DNA from: a virus | Strand: one strand, 5' to 3' | Virus record (IMG/VR): IMGVR_UViG_3300028835_002718 | Coordinates: 1 to 36,935 of that record | Length of the DNA: 36,935 bases | Shown here: one piece after another, positions 7,352 to 14,090 of the stretch | Position numbering within the stretch: position 1 is the first letter of the stretch | Layout: each line of letters begins with the position of its first letter | Made by a program: the position numbers and the translations under genes | Notes under the pieces: generated by a model | What the model was told of the DNA's origin: nothing | Database searches by the model: none | The model's input: only the letters and a program-made list of their open reading frames with translations

Positions 7352-7605
7352 GGCTTTTTCTCCAGTTTTTTTATCTTCCTTTCAAGCTCCCTGATCCTCT
7401 GATCATGTTCTCCGAGCAGATGGATCACGAGCCGTTTTTCCTTCTTGATTATCTTGTGATACAGCTGCTGATGTTTGGGTTTGCAGAAGTCCTGCTGGTA
7501 TGTTTTTTGCCTGAACCGCCTTTTGCACATGCCGAGCTCTGAGAGCTTGCAATCCTTCACTAAGAGGATTGTTTGTGTCTTTTTATTTCGTTGTATGCCA
7601 TGCAT
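7348..7605 (-). CDS. Small zinc-finger-like protein with coiled coil
   Basis: An 85-residue protein. Cysteines at about 18, 26 and 40 and a histidine four residues later, with FRQKTYQQDFCKPKHQQLYH, recall the degenerate treble-clef pattern (CxxC, QxFC, xxCR) common in phage proteins. The last 25 residues form a charged coiled coil (RIRELERKIKKLEKK). ATG at 7605 is preferred; a GTG three codons earlier (7614) is possible, and neither has a strong ribosome site. Function unknown, probably nucleic-acid binding. Confidence 0.5.
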   Translation of the reverse strand: MHGIQRNKKTQTILLVKDCKLSELGMCKRRFRQKTYQQDFCKPKHQQLYHKIIKKEKRLVIHLLGEHDQRIRELERKIKKLEKKP

Positions 7606-7683
7606 GATATACACTCTCAGGCTGTATTTTGAGCTTGATCAGAGACTTTCTCGGGTGAGAAAATCCCAATGCATTGGTAGCGC

Positions 7684-8064
7684 TCATTTTTTTTGCAACC
7701 TTTCAATTTGTGCCACTAACTGAACCAAAAGTATCCTGACGCTCATAGGATATTTTGAAATTATCTCGTCAATCGTTAAGGCTCTTTTTTCGGGAAACTC
7801 CTCCGGCTTCTGCTGCAACATTTCGATCAGTTGGATCGTGGCCTTCATAACATAATGATCTTTCACGGCTGTCGCAGATTGATTTATTCCCTGCAGCCAT
7901 TCGATTAGATCCGGCTGTGGAATGTCTTTTTTGATTGGCCCTTCAGATATTTCTTTGGCAAAAAATATCTTTATCAATTCCCTGATTTGTTTGTAGGCAG
8001 CCACCTTGAAACCAACTGCCTTGTCTAATTCTTTTAAAAGCTCCTTTTCATTTAATTTGCTCAT
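7684..8064 (-). CDS. Helical hypothetical protein
   Basis: A 126-residue, mostly helical, cysteine-free soluble protein with a well-placed AAAGGAGGAA ribosome site. No motif is recognised. The C-terminal half (IDEIISKYPMSVRILLVQLVAQIERLQ) looks like a dimerising helix pair. It lies between the DUF5131-type gene and the membrane-protein run and is probably an early accessory protein. Confidence 0.6.
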   Translation of the reverse strand: MSKLNEKELLKELDKAVGFKVAAYKQIRELIKIFFAKEISEGPIKKDIPQPDLIEWLQGINQSATAVKDHYVMKATIQLIEMLQQKPEEFPEKRALTIDEIISKYPMSVRILLVQLVAQIERLQKK

Positions 8065-8086
8065 TTGGATTCCTCCTTTATCTTAT

Positions 8087-8275
8087 TTATTCGCAATGAT
8101 CCTTGAAGAGAGACCAATCCTCCATTGAAAGCGGATTCAACCCCATCTTCCTCATGTGTCCATGAGCCCACATCGGAGCCTCGAATTCATTGGGCAAGTA
8201 CTTCGGATTCCGCACTCGCCGCGGATCCTTTCTCCGTTCTCCTCCTTCGATACACGGACGCATTTTTATCGCCAT
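8087..8275 (-). CDS. Small hypothetical protein coupled to the DUF5131-type gene
   Basis: A 62-residue basic protein rich in Arg, Pro and Trp, no recognised family. Its ATG at 8275 overlaps the TGA of the radical SAM-like gene (TGATG) with AAGGAG five bases upstream; a GTG one codon earlier is inside that ribosome site and is rejected. The coupling suggests a function alongside the upstream product, but none is known. Confidence 0.55.
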   Translation of the reverse strand: MAIKMRPCIEGGERRKDPRRVRNPKYLPNEFEAPMWAHGHMRKMGLNPLSMEDWSLFKDHCE

Positions 8276-8964
8276 CACTTCTCCTTCAGCAGCAGACGAG
8301 CGAGATTCTTTTTTAATTTGACTTCGGTTATGTCTCTAAGTGCAACGACAAAATTGTCCAGTTCTATGGCCGTAGGCTCCTCGAGCTTATGGCCTTTGCT
8401 GTCGGCGCCGATGCTTACGAACGTCGGTTTTATTTCCCGCAGCCAGTCCAAAAAAACCATGTGATCGAATGCTATGATCGGCTCGATGCTCACCATCTTC
8501 TTGAATCCATCAAGCTCCTTGTTTAAAAATCCAGCTACCCGCGCCCATGCTTGTGGTCCGTATCCGCTTTGGCCGTATTCGCGGTTCGATTCCAGCGTCG
8601 TTCCCAGGATTGTTCGCGGTGGAAATTTCCCCGCAACGTCCACGCCACATGCGGTGTGACAAAAACGGTGTGGATTTTTGCTTTGAAAAATGTAGGTGTT
8701 TTGGTGCTTGTTACATTTCTCGAGCACCCGCAAAATCCAATCGGCCGGCACCTTCTCGGCAAACATGTCCGTGCTGCTGCCCACGAATATCGTCCGGCCG
8801 GATCCCAGGTTATCCGCCAACACCTTTTCATCCAGTCGCAAGGGCCCTACGTCCCGGCCTTTCATAAAACAGTAAACACACTGATGTGGGCATTTGCCGC
8901 GGATCGGATTCCAAGTGAAATCAACCCATGGATACATGTTTCCTTTGGATTTATTTAGGCTCAT
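8275..8964 (-). CDS. DUF5131 / phage Gp37-Gp68-like radical SAM-type protein
   Basis: A 229-residue protein of the family found in many phages as Gp37/Gp68 (DUF5131). The N-terminus has WNPIRGKCPHQCVYCF with C25, C29 and C32 in the CxxxCxxC spacing that holds a 4Fe-4S cluster and SAM in radical SAM enzymes. A GSSTDMF segment, an FQSKNPHRF segment and late SIEPI follow as in the family. The substrate is unknown. The ATG shares bases with the TAA of the preceding 57-residue gene (TAATG), so both are in one operon. Confidence 0.85.
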   Translation of the reverse strand: MSLNKSKGNMYPWVDFTWNPIRGKCPHQCVYCFMKGRDVGPLRLDEKVLADNLGSGRTIFVGSSTDMFAEKVPADWILRVLEKCNKHQNTYIFQSKNPHRFCHTACGVDVAGKFPPRTILGTTLESNREYGQSGYGPQAWARVAGFLNKELDGFKKMVSIEPIIAFDHMVFLDWLREIKPTFVSIGADSKGHKLEEPTAIELDNFVVALRDITEVKLKKNLARLLLKEK

Positions 8965-9137
8965 TATTGTCTCCGTTTTCTGCGTCTCTTTTTTGGAATA
9001 AGGGGCTTGGGAAGGAATACTTTGACGTGATCCACTTCAGGCTTTTTCAGGCTCTTCTCAATCTCCGGAAGGAGCTCTGCTAAAGTATCCGCGGTCTTGA
9101 CCTCTCCTTTGCTTCCATTCTTTAAAATTTCTTGCAT
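8964..9137 (-). CDS. Small basic-tailed hypothetical protein
   Basis: A 57-residue protein with a mixed N-terminal half and a C-terminal tail of Lys and Arg (KKRRRKRRQ) likely to bind nucleic acid. The ATG at 9137 is chosen because GGAGGTG sits six bases upstream; the GTG at 9146 lies inside that site. A 7-residue mini-ORF (9143-9166) ends within the ribosome site, as at two other genes in this genome. Confidence 0.55.
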   Translation of the reverse strand: MQEILKNGSKGEVKTADTLAELLPEIEKSLKKPEVDHVKVFLPKPLIPKKRRRKRRQ

Positions 9138-9142
9138 GTTTA

Positions 9143-9166
9143 TCACCTCCTCTGGTTATGCGACAT
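9143..9166 (-). other. Leader mini-ORF MSHNQRR ending in a ribosome site
   Basis: Seven codons starting at 9166 and ending with AGG AGG TGA, so the ribosome site of the 57-residue gene forms its last codons. No ribosome site of its own is evident. It may be chance or a coupling leader. Confidence 0.3.
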
Positions 9167-9170
9167 AGAT

Positions 9171-9350
9171 TTAAATTTCATCGTCTTCGGCATCTTCAAA
9201 ATTTACTACTTCTTCTTCTATTAACCATTCCTTCCAACAATCTTTCCCACAAAAATGAGCTTCTTTATAACAATGAAAATCAGATTTTACTAATTCAACG
9301 AGACAATTATCACATACCTCAATTTTCCCTCCACACACATTACATGCCAT
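9171..9350 (-). CDS. Small zinc-binding protein (59 aa)
   Basis: A 59-residue protein with CNVC at 3-6, then cysteines at about 13, 16, 27, 34 and 38 and histidines at about 26 and 32, typical of a double zinc-knuckle or treble-clef fold (HFCGKDCWKEW), followed by an acidic tail. A perfect AGGAGG site precedes the ATG at 9350. One of the 21-base palindromic elements (9365-9385) lies just upstream. Probably a nucleic-acid or protein-binding early protein; function unknown. Confidence 0.75.
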   Translation of the reverse strand: MACNVCGGKIEVCDNCLVELVKSDFHCYKEAHFCGKDCWKEWLIEEEVVNFEDAEDDEI

Positions 9351-9364
9351 TCTTACCTCCTGTT

Positions 9365-9385
9365 AGTTAACATAATCCCTGTTAT
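9365..9385. promoter_or_regulatory. 21-bp palindromic element, copy 1
   Basis: Plus-strand AGTTAACATAATCCCTGTTAT, related to copies at 13854, 14037 and 14091 (consensus AGTTRACATAAT-N5-TTAT), with ATAA and TTAT as dyad arms. It lies directly upstream of the zinc-protein gene at 9171-9350 and contains the ATG of the mini-ORF MLTNRR (9353-9373) that ends in that gene's ribosome site. Confidence 0.55.
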
Positions 9386-9391
9386 CGGACA

Positions 9392-9586
9392 TCAGTTCGC
9401 CGTCCCTTTCGGCTGGAATCTTGTCTCCCATTCCGGTTCTTCGCACCTGCACCGCTCACAGAATCGATTGCATTTTTTGCAGTACTTTAGGATTATCTTC
9501 CCTCCGTATAAGGCCGCCTCCAATCGTTCTTCGGCGTCCGGACAAATGCATTTTGAAATATCTTTTTGGCATTTAACGCACCACAT
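9392..9586 (-). CDS. Small zinc-ribbon-like protein
   Basis: A 64-residue protein with four cysteine pairs or near-pairs: CVKC (3-6), CIC (13-15), CKKC (36-39) and CERCRC (43-48), typical of a double zinc-binding module. The gene's ATG at 9586 follows AAAGGAATAGAAG. Function unknown; like its neighbours it may bind nucleic acid or a host protein in early infection. Confidence 0.65.
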   Translation of the reverse strand: MWCVKCQKDISKCICPDAEERLEAALYGGKIILKYCKKCNRFCERCRCEEPEWETRFQPKGTAN

Positions 9587-9589
9587 CTT

Positions 9590-9964
9590 CTATTCCTTTA
9601 TGCTTTCTTTGATTTTCTCTTTAAGATTCCTGTATATCTCCCTGATAAAATACTCCGTCTTGGGAGCGTGAACCAGGCTTTGATAGTGCGGCATCTCCAG
9701 GGCGGTCAGGATCATCCGCTTCTCGCGCCCGGTCAGAGCCACTTTCGGTTCCACGTCCGAATACCTATCCAGTTCTATTTTGAGTTCGCCTATATCTATC
9801 CCCTTCTGTCGGAGTTGGTCCGACTGCTTTGCCCGCTCTTTTATAAGATCGCTTCTATCCAACTTCAACAGTTCGTTTTTTTTCTGCAATTTGAGCACGC
9901 GGCATCCGAAAAAAATGCCTATCCCAGCTATGGCCAGGAGGATGATCAAAACAAATGTTTTCAT
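9590..9964 (-). CDS. Membrane-anchored coiled-coil protein
   Basis: A 124-residue protein with an N-terminal span (residues 4-20, ending GIFFGC), a charged coiled-coil section (about residues 25-65) and a helical C-terminus. The GC at the end of the span hints at a lipoprotein cleavage site, but the residues before it do not fit a lipobox. AAGGAG precedes the ATG, which overlaps the upstream stop as ATGA. Function unknown. Confidence 0.6.
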   Translation of the reverse strand: MKTFVLIILLAIAGIGIFFGCRVLKLQKKNELLKLDRSDLIKERAKQSDQLRQKGIDIGELKIELDRYSDVEPKVALTGREKRMILTALEMPHYQSLVHAPKTEYFIREIYRNLKEKIKESIKE

Positions 9965-10224
9965 GATGTCTCCTTTTTTTCATGGTGTTCGTAGATCCTC
10001 ACAACATCTTCTGCAGCCCTTATGCTCTGGACTTCTTTGAGCATCGGTTTCTTTTTGTTCATTATTCTAGACAAAGGAGTCTCTGAATCAACTGAATGGC
10101 TAATAATTTTTTTCGCTACTTCATAAAGGCACTTACATGGCCTTGCTATAGGTTGACCGTCCTCTTCTATAGTAAGTATCCAACCTGTCATATTACATGC
10201 CTTACAGCCCGCCACATCTTCCAT
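9961..10224 (-). CDS. DnaC-N-like zinc protein of the replication module
   Basis: An 87-residue protein with CKACNMTGW (7-15) and PCKC (about 30-33), the CxxC...CxC pattern in the N-terminal zinc region of DnaC/DnaI helicase loaders and related phage proteins. There is no ATPase domain, so it is at most a truncated or stand-alone version. It lies three bases after the replication initiator gene, which supports a role with helicase loading; this is inference. Confidence 0.6.
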   Translation of the reverse strand: MEDVAGCKACNMTGWILTIEEDGQPIARPCKCLYEVAKKIISHSVDSETPLSRIMNKKKPMLKEVQSIRAAEDVVRIYEHHEKKETS

Positions 10225-10227
10225 GTT

Positions 10228-11145
10228 TTATTTTTTCCCCTCCAAAAATTTTATAAATTCAGCCGGTGAATCCTTATATTTTTTAGCAAGCTGCTGGGCC
10301 TGGTAATAATCAATCTCGAAAAGTCTTTTTGAATAATCAGCGCTTTTTTTATCCTGTTTTTGGAGGGTGCTATAGACGCTATTCAAGAAAGAAGTTGGAT
10401 ATTTTGGTTTTTCCCCGCGGTAATCCTTCCCTACCCGCTGTTGTTTTTTTGCCTCATCAAATCCTTTCTGGGAAATATTAAACCAATTCCGCAGCTGCAG
10501 GTGGATATTTGACTTTGAAGTAAGTGGGTGATCTAACCACCAGGCCACCTTCTTTTTTATTTCATAAACATAATCGACATCCGGGAATTCGATCGACAAT
10601 TTTCTTAAATATAAAATAAGCATAGCGCGCTTTTTTGGGCCAAGGCCCTTTACGGTTTTTAATTCTTCCGTAATTTGTAGCTCTTCTTCGGCGCTGATGT
10701 TTACCTTCTTCTCTACTCTATTCTTATCTACTCTTCTCTTCTCTTCTCTTCTCTTAGCGTCCGTTTTTTGGACATCATGTCCGTTTTGGCGGACATCACT
10801 TTCACTAAGCCTTCTTTTATGGCGCTTTGAAAGCTCATATTCCGGATGTGAAATGACGTAAAGAGTACCGTCGGGCTCTCGCCTGAGTTTATTCACTTCG
10901 GGCTCGAGACATCGGTCAATTGTCTCTTGTATAAGTTTTATGGGCCTATTCAAAAGTCCGGAAAGCCTCTTGATTGGATATGGGATTCCCTCATTGGCCC
11001 TTATGTAACCTTCGTCCTTATAACTCAGTGCGAGGAAGTCTACCCATACCGCACACTGCTCGATCGTCAATTCGTCTCTCGTGGATCCTAAAAGCCACTT
11101 GTCGATCCAAAATGGAAACCAGTCGTCTCCTGTTCTTTTTTTCAT
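10228..11145 (-). CDS. Replisome organiser / replication initiator
   Basis: A 305-residue protein whose N-terminal 100 residues (WFPFWIDKWLLGS..., VWVDFLALSYKDEGYI) match the winged-helix domain of phage replisome-organiser proteins of the lambda O/DnaD-like type. A charged linker at about 115-150 is encoded by iteron repeats and a purine tract (10705-10797), and the C-terminal half is helical, likely contacting helicase or loader. It probably binds its own gene to open the phage origin. The next gene downstream is a DnaC-N-like protein. Confidence 0.8.
   Translation of the reverse strand: MKKRTGDDWFPFWIDKWLLGSTRDELTIEQCAVWVDFLALSYKDEGYIRANEGIPYPIKRLSGLLNRPIKLIQETIDRCLEPEVNKLRREPDGTLYVISHPEYELSKRHKRRLSESDVRQNGHDVQKTDAKRREEKRRVDKNRVEKKVNISAEEELQITEELKTVKGLGPKKRAMLILYLRKLSIEFPDVDYVYEIKKKVAWWLDHPLTSKSNIHLQLRNWFNISQKGFDEAKKQQRVGKDYRGEKPKYPTSFLNSVYSTLQKQDKKSADYSKRLFEIDYYQAQQLAKKYKDSPAEFIKFLEGKK
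10705..10797. other. Candidate replication origin inside the initiator gene
   Basis: Two adjacent direct repeats, GCGTCCGTTTTTTGGACATC at 10757-10776 and a 21-base copy at 10777-10797, each with internal GTCC/GGAC arms, lie beside a polypyrimidine tract (10705-10755) containing five tandem CTCTT units (10731-10755). Iterons plus an easily opened asymmetric tract within an O-like initiator gene is the layout of lambda-type origins. Assignment is by architecture. Confidence 0.5.
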
Positions 11146-11163
11146 TTAATTTATCCTTTTAAT

Positions 11164-11868
11164 TCAATCAAAATAGCAGTAGCATGACTGGTCCAGGACG
11201 AACCCGAAATCCAACTCCTCCTGCCTGTCCTGGTCGGCGACGAACTCCTCGATCGTCATGCCTGTTACATAAGTAAATTTTTCGTGTTTAGAAGTTGAGT
11301 TCTTCTCCAAGCCGATGGCCACTTCCCAAAGTTCGGGATGATATTTTTTCAGCTCTATCCATTGCCGTTTTCTCTGATAGGGGCAGATGTAGCATCCCGA
11401 CTTCTGCGGTACGCCCAAACCGGCTTTCCTTATGATCTTCATGCACTCGTTCCGGTCTATCCCCATGTCGAACAAAGGTGCCGTCTGCCTTCCTCGAAGA
11501 CTCCTCACCCTCCGAGCCTCGCCTGCATCTATCCCCACGTGGATCAGATAATCCGTGTTTAGGGATTGCGCGAACCTTTTGATCGGCCTTATTTTCCAGC
11601 GGTCGGTACACCAGCGGTTCATTCTCGAGGGGATGAAGTTCATTTTCCTGCAGTAGTCAATGAGGGTCATGTAACAATCGCCCCCTTCCAGATAAGTGAT
11701 GTTTATCCCTTTGCTCTCGATGTAGTCCATGTATTGATAGGTGTGTGGCCATTCCGCTCCGGTGTCGGAGAAGACGATGTGATCAGGCATCGGGATCTCC
11801 TTGAGCAGGGCCAGGGCGATTATGGCCGTACTATTCACGCCCGCACCGTAACTGAGGATGGTTTTCAT
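11164..11868 (-). CDS. PAPS reductase-like PP-loop protein (IbrA-like)
   Basis: A 234-residue protein of the phosphoadenosine phosphosulfate reductase/PP-loop superfamily. The nucleotide-binding loop SYGAGVNST is at residues 6-14; a SDTGAEWPHT segment follows at about 34-43, and a cysteine-containing GCYICPYQ segment lies near residue 160. Such phage genes are rarely sulfate-assimilation enzymes; relatives act in nucleic-acid modification (DndC) or with a ParB-like partner (IbrA/IbrB). Here the start overlaps the ParB-like stop as TAATG, supporting a partnership. The C-terminus has a CYCYF motif. Confidence 0.85.
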   Translation of the reverse strand: MKTILSYGAGVNSTAIIALALLKEIPMPDHIVFSDTGAEWPHTYQYMDYIESKGINITYLEGGDCYMTLIDYCRKMNFIPSRMNRWCTDRWKIRPIKRFAQSLNTDYLIHVGIDAGEARRVRSLRGRQTAPLFDMGIDRNECMKIIRKAGLGVPQKSGCYICPYQRKRQWIELKKYHPELWEVAIGLEKNSTSKHEKFTYVTGMTIEEFVADQDRQEELDFGFVLDQSCYCYFD

Positions 11869-13538
11869 TACTTGTCCTTTGCCGGCAAGATCTCGTCCGG
11901 GACTTTCCCAACCAGGTTCACTCCGGACTTCAGGAAGACATCGATGAGCTCCGTCTTCTTACAGCTGTCAAATTTCCCTGCCTTCTTCTTCAGCGTTTTG
12001 GCCATGTAATCCTGAACCTTCTTGCTTTTAAAGATCCCGGACTTCTCTCCGAACTCGAGCATTTCCCGGATCGTTTTATGCTCCAGATAGTCTTTCGTGA
12101 CGGCAAATTCTTTCATCAAATTGATTCCTAGATGCGCAGCTGCAGCAAGCCGGCCCTCGCAAGTTACCGGATATTGTCTCATTATGATCAGGAGAGCGCA
12201 TTTCTGCGTTAGCTCCTGGATCTCCTCGAGCTCCATTTTAGCGATCCACTCAAATAGTTTTTTGTCATCGTGGTAGTCTTTAAACTTGTGTGTCGCAGCC
12301 ATGCGAGCTAGGATCACATGGTCCAATTTGACAAAGGCGTAAAGTCCCATCCGTGCCATTTTTAGATCGGAAGGTTTGAATTCCTCGTATCGCTCCGGCA
12401 GCCGCTTTTTTAAAAACTCTTCCCGGAAGTGCTCGCCATGCCAATAAACTCGAGGGCCTTCCTGTTTCTTTTTTTCTTCTCTTACTGCCGCCCTCTCCGT
12501 AGCCATGCTTGACCGCTGGACTGCCTCAAAGCAGATCTCCTCTCCCACACAAACCTGGCCTTTCGATATTTTCCCGTCAAGATCTATGAGCGTCAAGAAT
12601 TTAGCGCACTCCTTACATTTCTTGGTCGGCTTATTTCTATATTCAAAATTATGAAACTCGTCATACTGGAGATCTTCCCGAAATCGAAATCCATTTGTGC
12701 CGTGGCGCTTCCGATATTTTGATTGCTTCCAGTTGGCCTGGAGGAAGTTGTTCTGCTTCTGCTTAAAGCACTTTTTATCGAGACAATGGATGCCTTCCAT
12801 GGCTCCGACATCCCACAGTTTCTGCTGGACGTCCGAATTCTGGCCACAAGTCGTGCAGCCCTCTTTTTCAATGTCGAAAAGCGCATTCTTGAGCGGTGGC
12901 GCCGTGTTATCGATGTGCTCTTTCAGCTCCCGTCTTGAAGCCTTTATCCTTCCGAATCTACCGCCCATGGCAAATTCGAAGGCCTCCTTCAACTCTTCCT
13001 TATTTTTGAGTCTCCGCAGCTGTTCGAGATGGCTGAATGAGATCTCTTCCTTTTCCCAGGCCTTGAGGATATCCCCTGGGAGCGAAAGGACTGCGATCTT
13101 CCTCCGGATATAGCCGGCGCTCTTTCCGATCCTGGCTGCCAGCTCCGGGACGGACCCCTTTCCTTTCTTCTCAAAATACTGTTTGAATCCCTGGGCCTCC
13201 TCGAATGGAGTCAGGTCCTCGCGCTGCAGATTCTCGATGACCATGAAATCAAAGGCCTCGTCATCCGTGAGCTCTCTTATAATCGCGGGGATTTTTGACT
13301 GGACGTTTTGATTCTTGGAGACAAGGCAGGCAGCTCTATGCCGACGGTCACCGGCGACTACTTCGTAATCGGTGTTCTTGCCCGATTTCGGCCGGACGAT
13401 GATTGGTTCAATGATACCTTTTTGCCGGATGGATTCTACGAGCTCCGTGAATGCGGGCCCGGAGAAGTTCTTCCTGGGATTATTAGGATTTGATGAGATC
13501 TTAGATAATGGGATCTCTTTGTAAGTTTTAGTTTGCAT
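11868..13538 (-). CDS. ParB/RepB/Spo0J-family protein (IbrB-like)
   Basis: A 556-residue protein. Residues 1-115 are a ParB N-terminal domain with NPR at 20-22 and the catalytic-like GDRRHR at 63-68; an HTH (PELAARIGKSAGYIRRKI) lies at about 140-160. The middle holds two cysteine clusters (TCGQ... CLDKKCF and KKCKECA... CVGEEIC) likely to bind zinc. Known ParB proteins of this kind use CTP; chromosomal ones pair with ParA, but no ParA is present here. With the overlapping PAPS-reductase-like gene it resembles an IbrB/IbrA pair. AGGAGG precedes the ATG, with a large inverted repeat upstream. Confidence 0.85.
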   Translation of the reverse strand: MQTKTYKEIPLSKISSNPNNPRKNFSGPAFTELVESIRQKGIIEPIIVRPKSGKNTDYEVVAGDRRHRAACLVSKNQNVQSKIPAIIRELTDDEAFDFMVIENLQREDLTPFEEAQGFKQYFEKKGKGSVPELAARIGKSAGYIRRKIAVLSLPGDILKAWEKEEISFSHLEQLRRLKNKEELKEAFEFAMGGRFGRIKASRRELKEHIDNTAPPLKNALFDIEKEGCTTCGQNSDVQQKLWDVGAMEGIHCLDKKCFKQKQNNFLQANWKQSKYRKRHGTNGFRFREDLQYDEFHNFEYRNKPTKKCKECAKFLTLIDLDGKISKGQVCVGEEICFEAVQRSSMATERAAVREEKKKQEGPRVYWHGEHFREEFLKKRLPERYEEFKPSDLKMARMGLYAFVKLDHVILARMAATHKFKDYHDDKKLFEWIAKMELEEIQELTQKCALLIIMRQYPVTCEGRLAAAAHLGINLMKEFAVTKDYLEHKTIREMLEFGEKSGIFKSKKVQDYMAKTLKKKAGKFDSCKKTELIDVFLKSGVNLVGKVPDEILPAKDK

Positions 13539-13576
13539 TTATGATACCTCCTATTTGAGAGAAGAGAGGCAAGCCT

Positions 13577-13765
13577 TGCTTTATTGCTCTTTCGAGGATA
13601 GCATCATCAGCTATCAGGGTTGTGACTGTGTGCTTGACTAAGACGTCATAATTGCCAAGCAGTGACCAACGACAGGTCACTGCTTGGCAATTATGACGTC
13701 TTAGTCAAGCACACAGTCACAACCCTGATAGCTGATGATGCTATCCTCGAAAGAGCAATAAAGCA
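13577..13765. repeat. Perfect 91-bp inverted repeat with 7-base loop
   Basis: Positions 13577-13667 are the exact reverse complement of 13675-13765, separated by AACGACA (13668-13674), giving a 91-bp hairpin. The outer flanks differ on both sides. It sits between parB and a small gene, whose last 21 codons lie in the right arm. The arms contain smaller palindromes such as GACGTC. It may be a cis-acting structure, a template-switch product or an assembly artefact. Confidence 0.9.
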
Positions 13766-13838
13766 TTTCATGCCCATAAGTCTGAGGAACATAAGGGTCA
13801 GAAGCCGTATAGGCATCTTTCTCTTTCTTTTTAGCCAT
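13701..13838 (-). CDS. Small protein ending inside the inverted repeat (45 aa)
   Basis: A 45-residue protein with a perfect AGGAGGTGATAAATA ribosome site before ATG 13838. The first 24 residues (basic start, then DAYTASDPYVPQTYGHE) lie outside the inverted repeat, while the last 21 (with CSFEDS and CDC) are encoded by its right arm. The tail may therefore not be the original one: the gene may have been truncated or fused when the repeat arose. Function unknown. Confidence 0.55.
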   Translation of the reverse strand: MAKKKEKDAYTASDPYVPQTYGHEMLYCSFEDSIISYQGCDCVLD

Positions 13839-13844
13839 TATTTA

Positions 13845-13862
13845 TCACCTCCTAGTTGACAT
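13845..13862 (-). other. Leader mini-ORF MSTRR ending in a ribosome site
   Basis: Five codons from ATG 13862 (inside a 21-bp element) to AGG AGG TGA, so that the ribosome site of the 45-residue gene forms its last codons. The same arrangement occurs at 9353-9373 and 9143-9166. Confidence 0.3.
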
Positions 13863-13874
13863 AATATAAGTTAT
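13854..13874. promoter_or_regulatory. 21-bp palindromic element, copy 2
   Basis: AGTTGACATAATATAAGTTAT on the plus strand; extended, ACATAA-N6-TTATGT is a perfect dyad. It lies directly upstream of the ribosome site of the gene at 13701-13838, as expected of an operator or promoter element. On the minus strand it contains TATATT. Confidence 0.6.
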
Positions 13875-13883
13875 GTGTCCCAG

Positions 13884-14045
13884 TCATCTTACCCCCTTCA
13901 ATATCCTTTGATTTACCTTTTCACAGTTTTTTGAATCATAATTAAATCTATGTTTATATCGCCATCCAACTTTAGGAATGTGAACTAAAATTTGAGGACG
14001 CAAACAGTAAGGACACTTTCTAGTTTTTCTCATTTTAGTTGACAT
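13884..14045 (-). CDS. Small zinc-knuckle protein (53 aa)
   Basis: A 53-residue strongly basic protein with CPYC at about residues 11-14, a histidine-containing middle and one late cysteine, likely a small nucleic-acid-binding zinc protein. ATG 14045 has AAGGA five bases upstream and lies in a copy of the 21-bp element, so the element encodes MST at its start. An in-frame ATG at 14033 would give 49 residues but has no ribosome site. Confidence 0.6.
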   Translation of the reverse strand: MSTKMRKTRKCPYCLRPQILVHIPKVGWRYKHRFNYDSKNCEKVNQRILKGVR

Positions 14046-14057
14046 AATAGTCCTTAT
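14037..14057. promoter_or_regulatory. 21-bp palindromic element, copy 3
   Basis: AGTTGACATAATAGTCCTTAT, with CATAA-N6-TTATG arms. It overlaps the start codon region of the 53-residue gene, so bound protein or RNA folding there could control initiation. The following TTATGCGACA is shared with 9155-9164. Confidence 0.55.
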
Positions 14058-14090
14058 GCGACACGGAATTCACCCTTAAAAAGCCCAGTC

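Noticed and set aside
10731-10755. CTCTT repeats as a phase-variation tract
   Set aside because: A five-base unit would shift frame, but the tract lies inside an essential replication gene; an origin role is more likely.
13662-13859. Plus-strand frame starting in the inverted repeat
   Set aside because: No ribosome site; its right half is antisense to the 45-residue gene with a perfect ribosome site. The protein-like part reflects the left-arm frame copied by the repeat.
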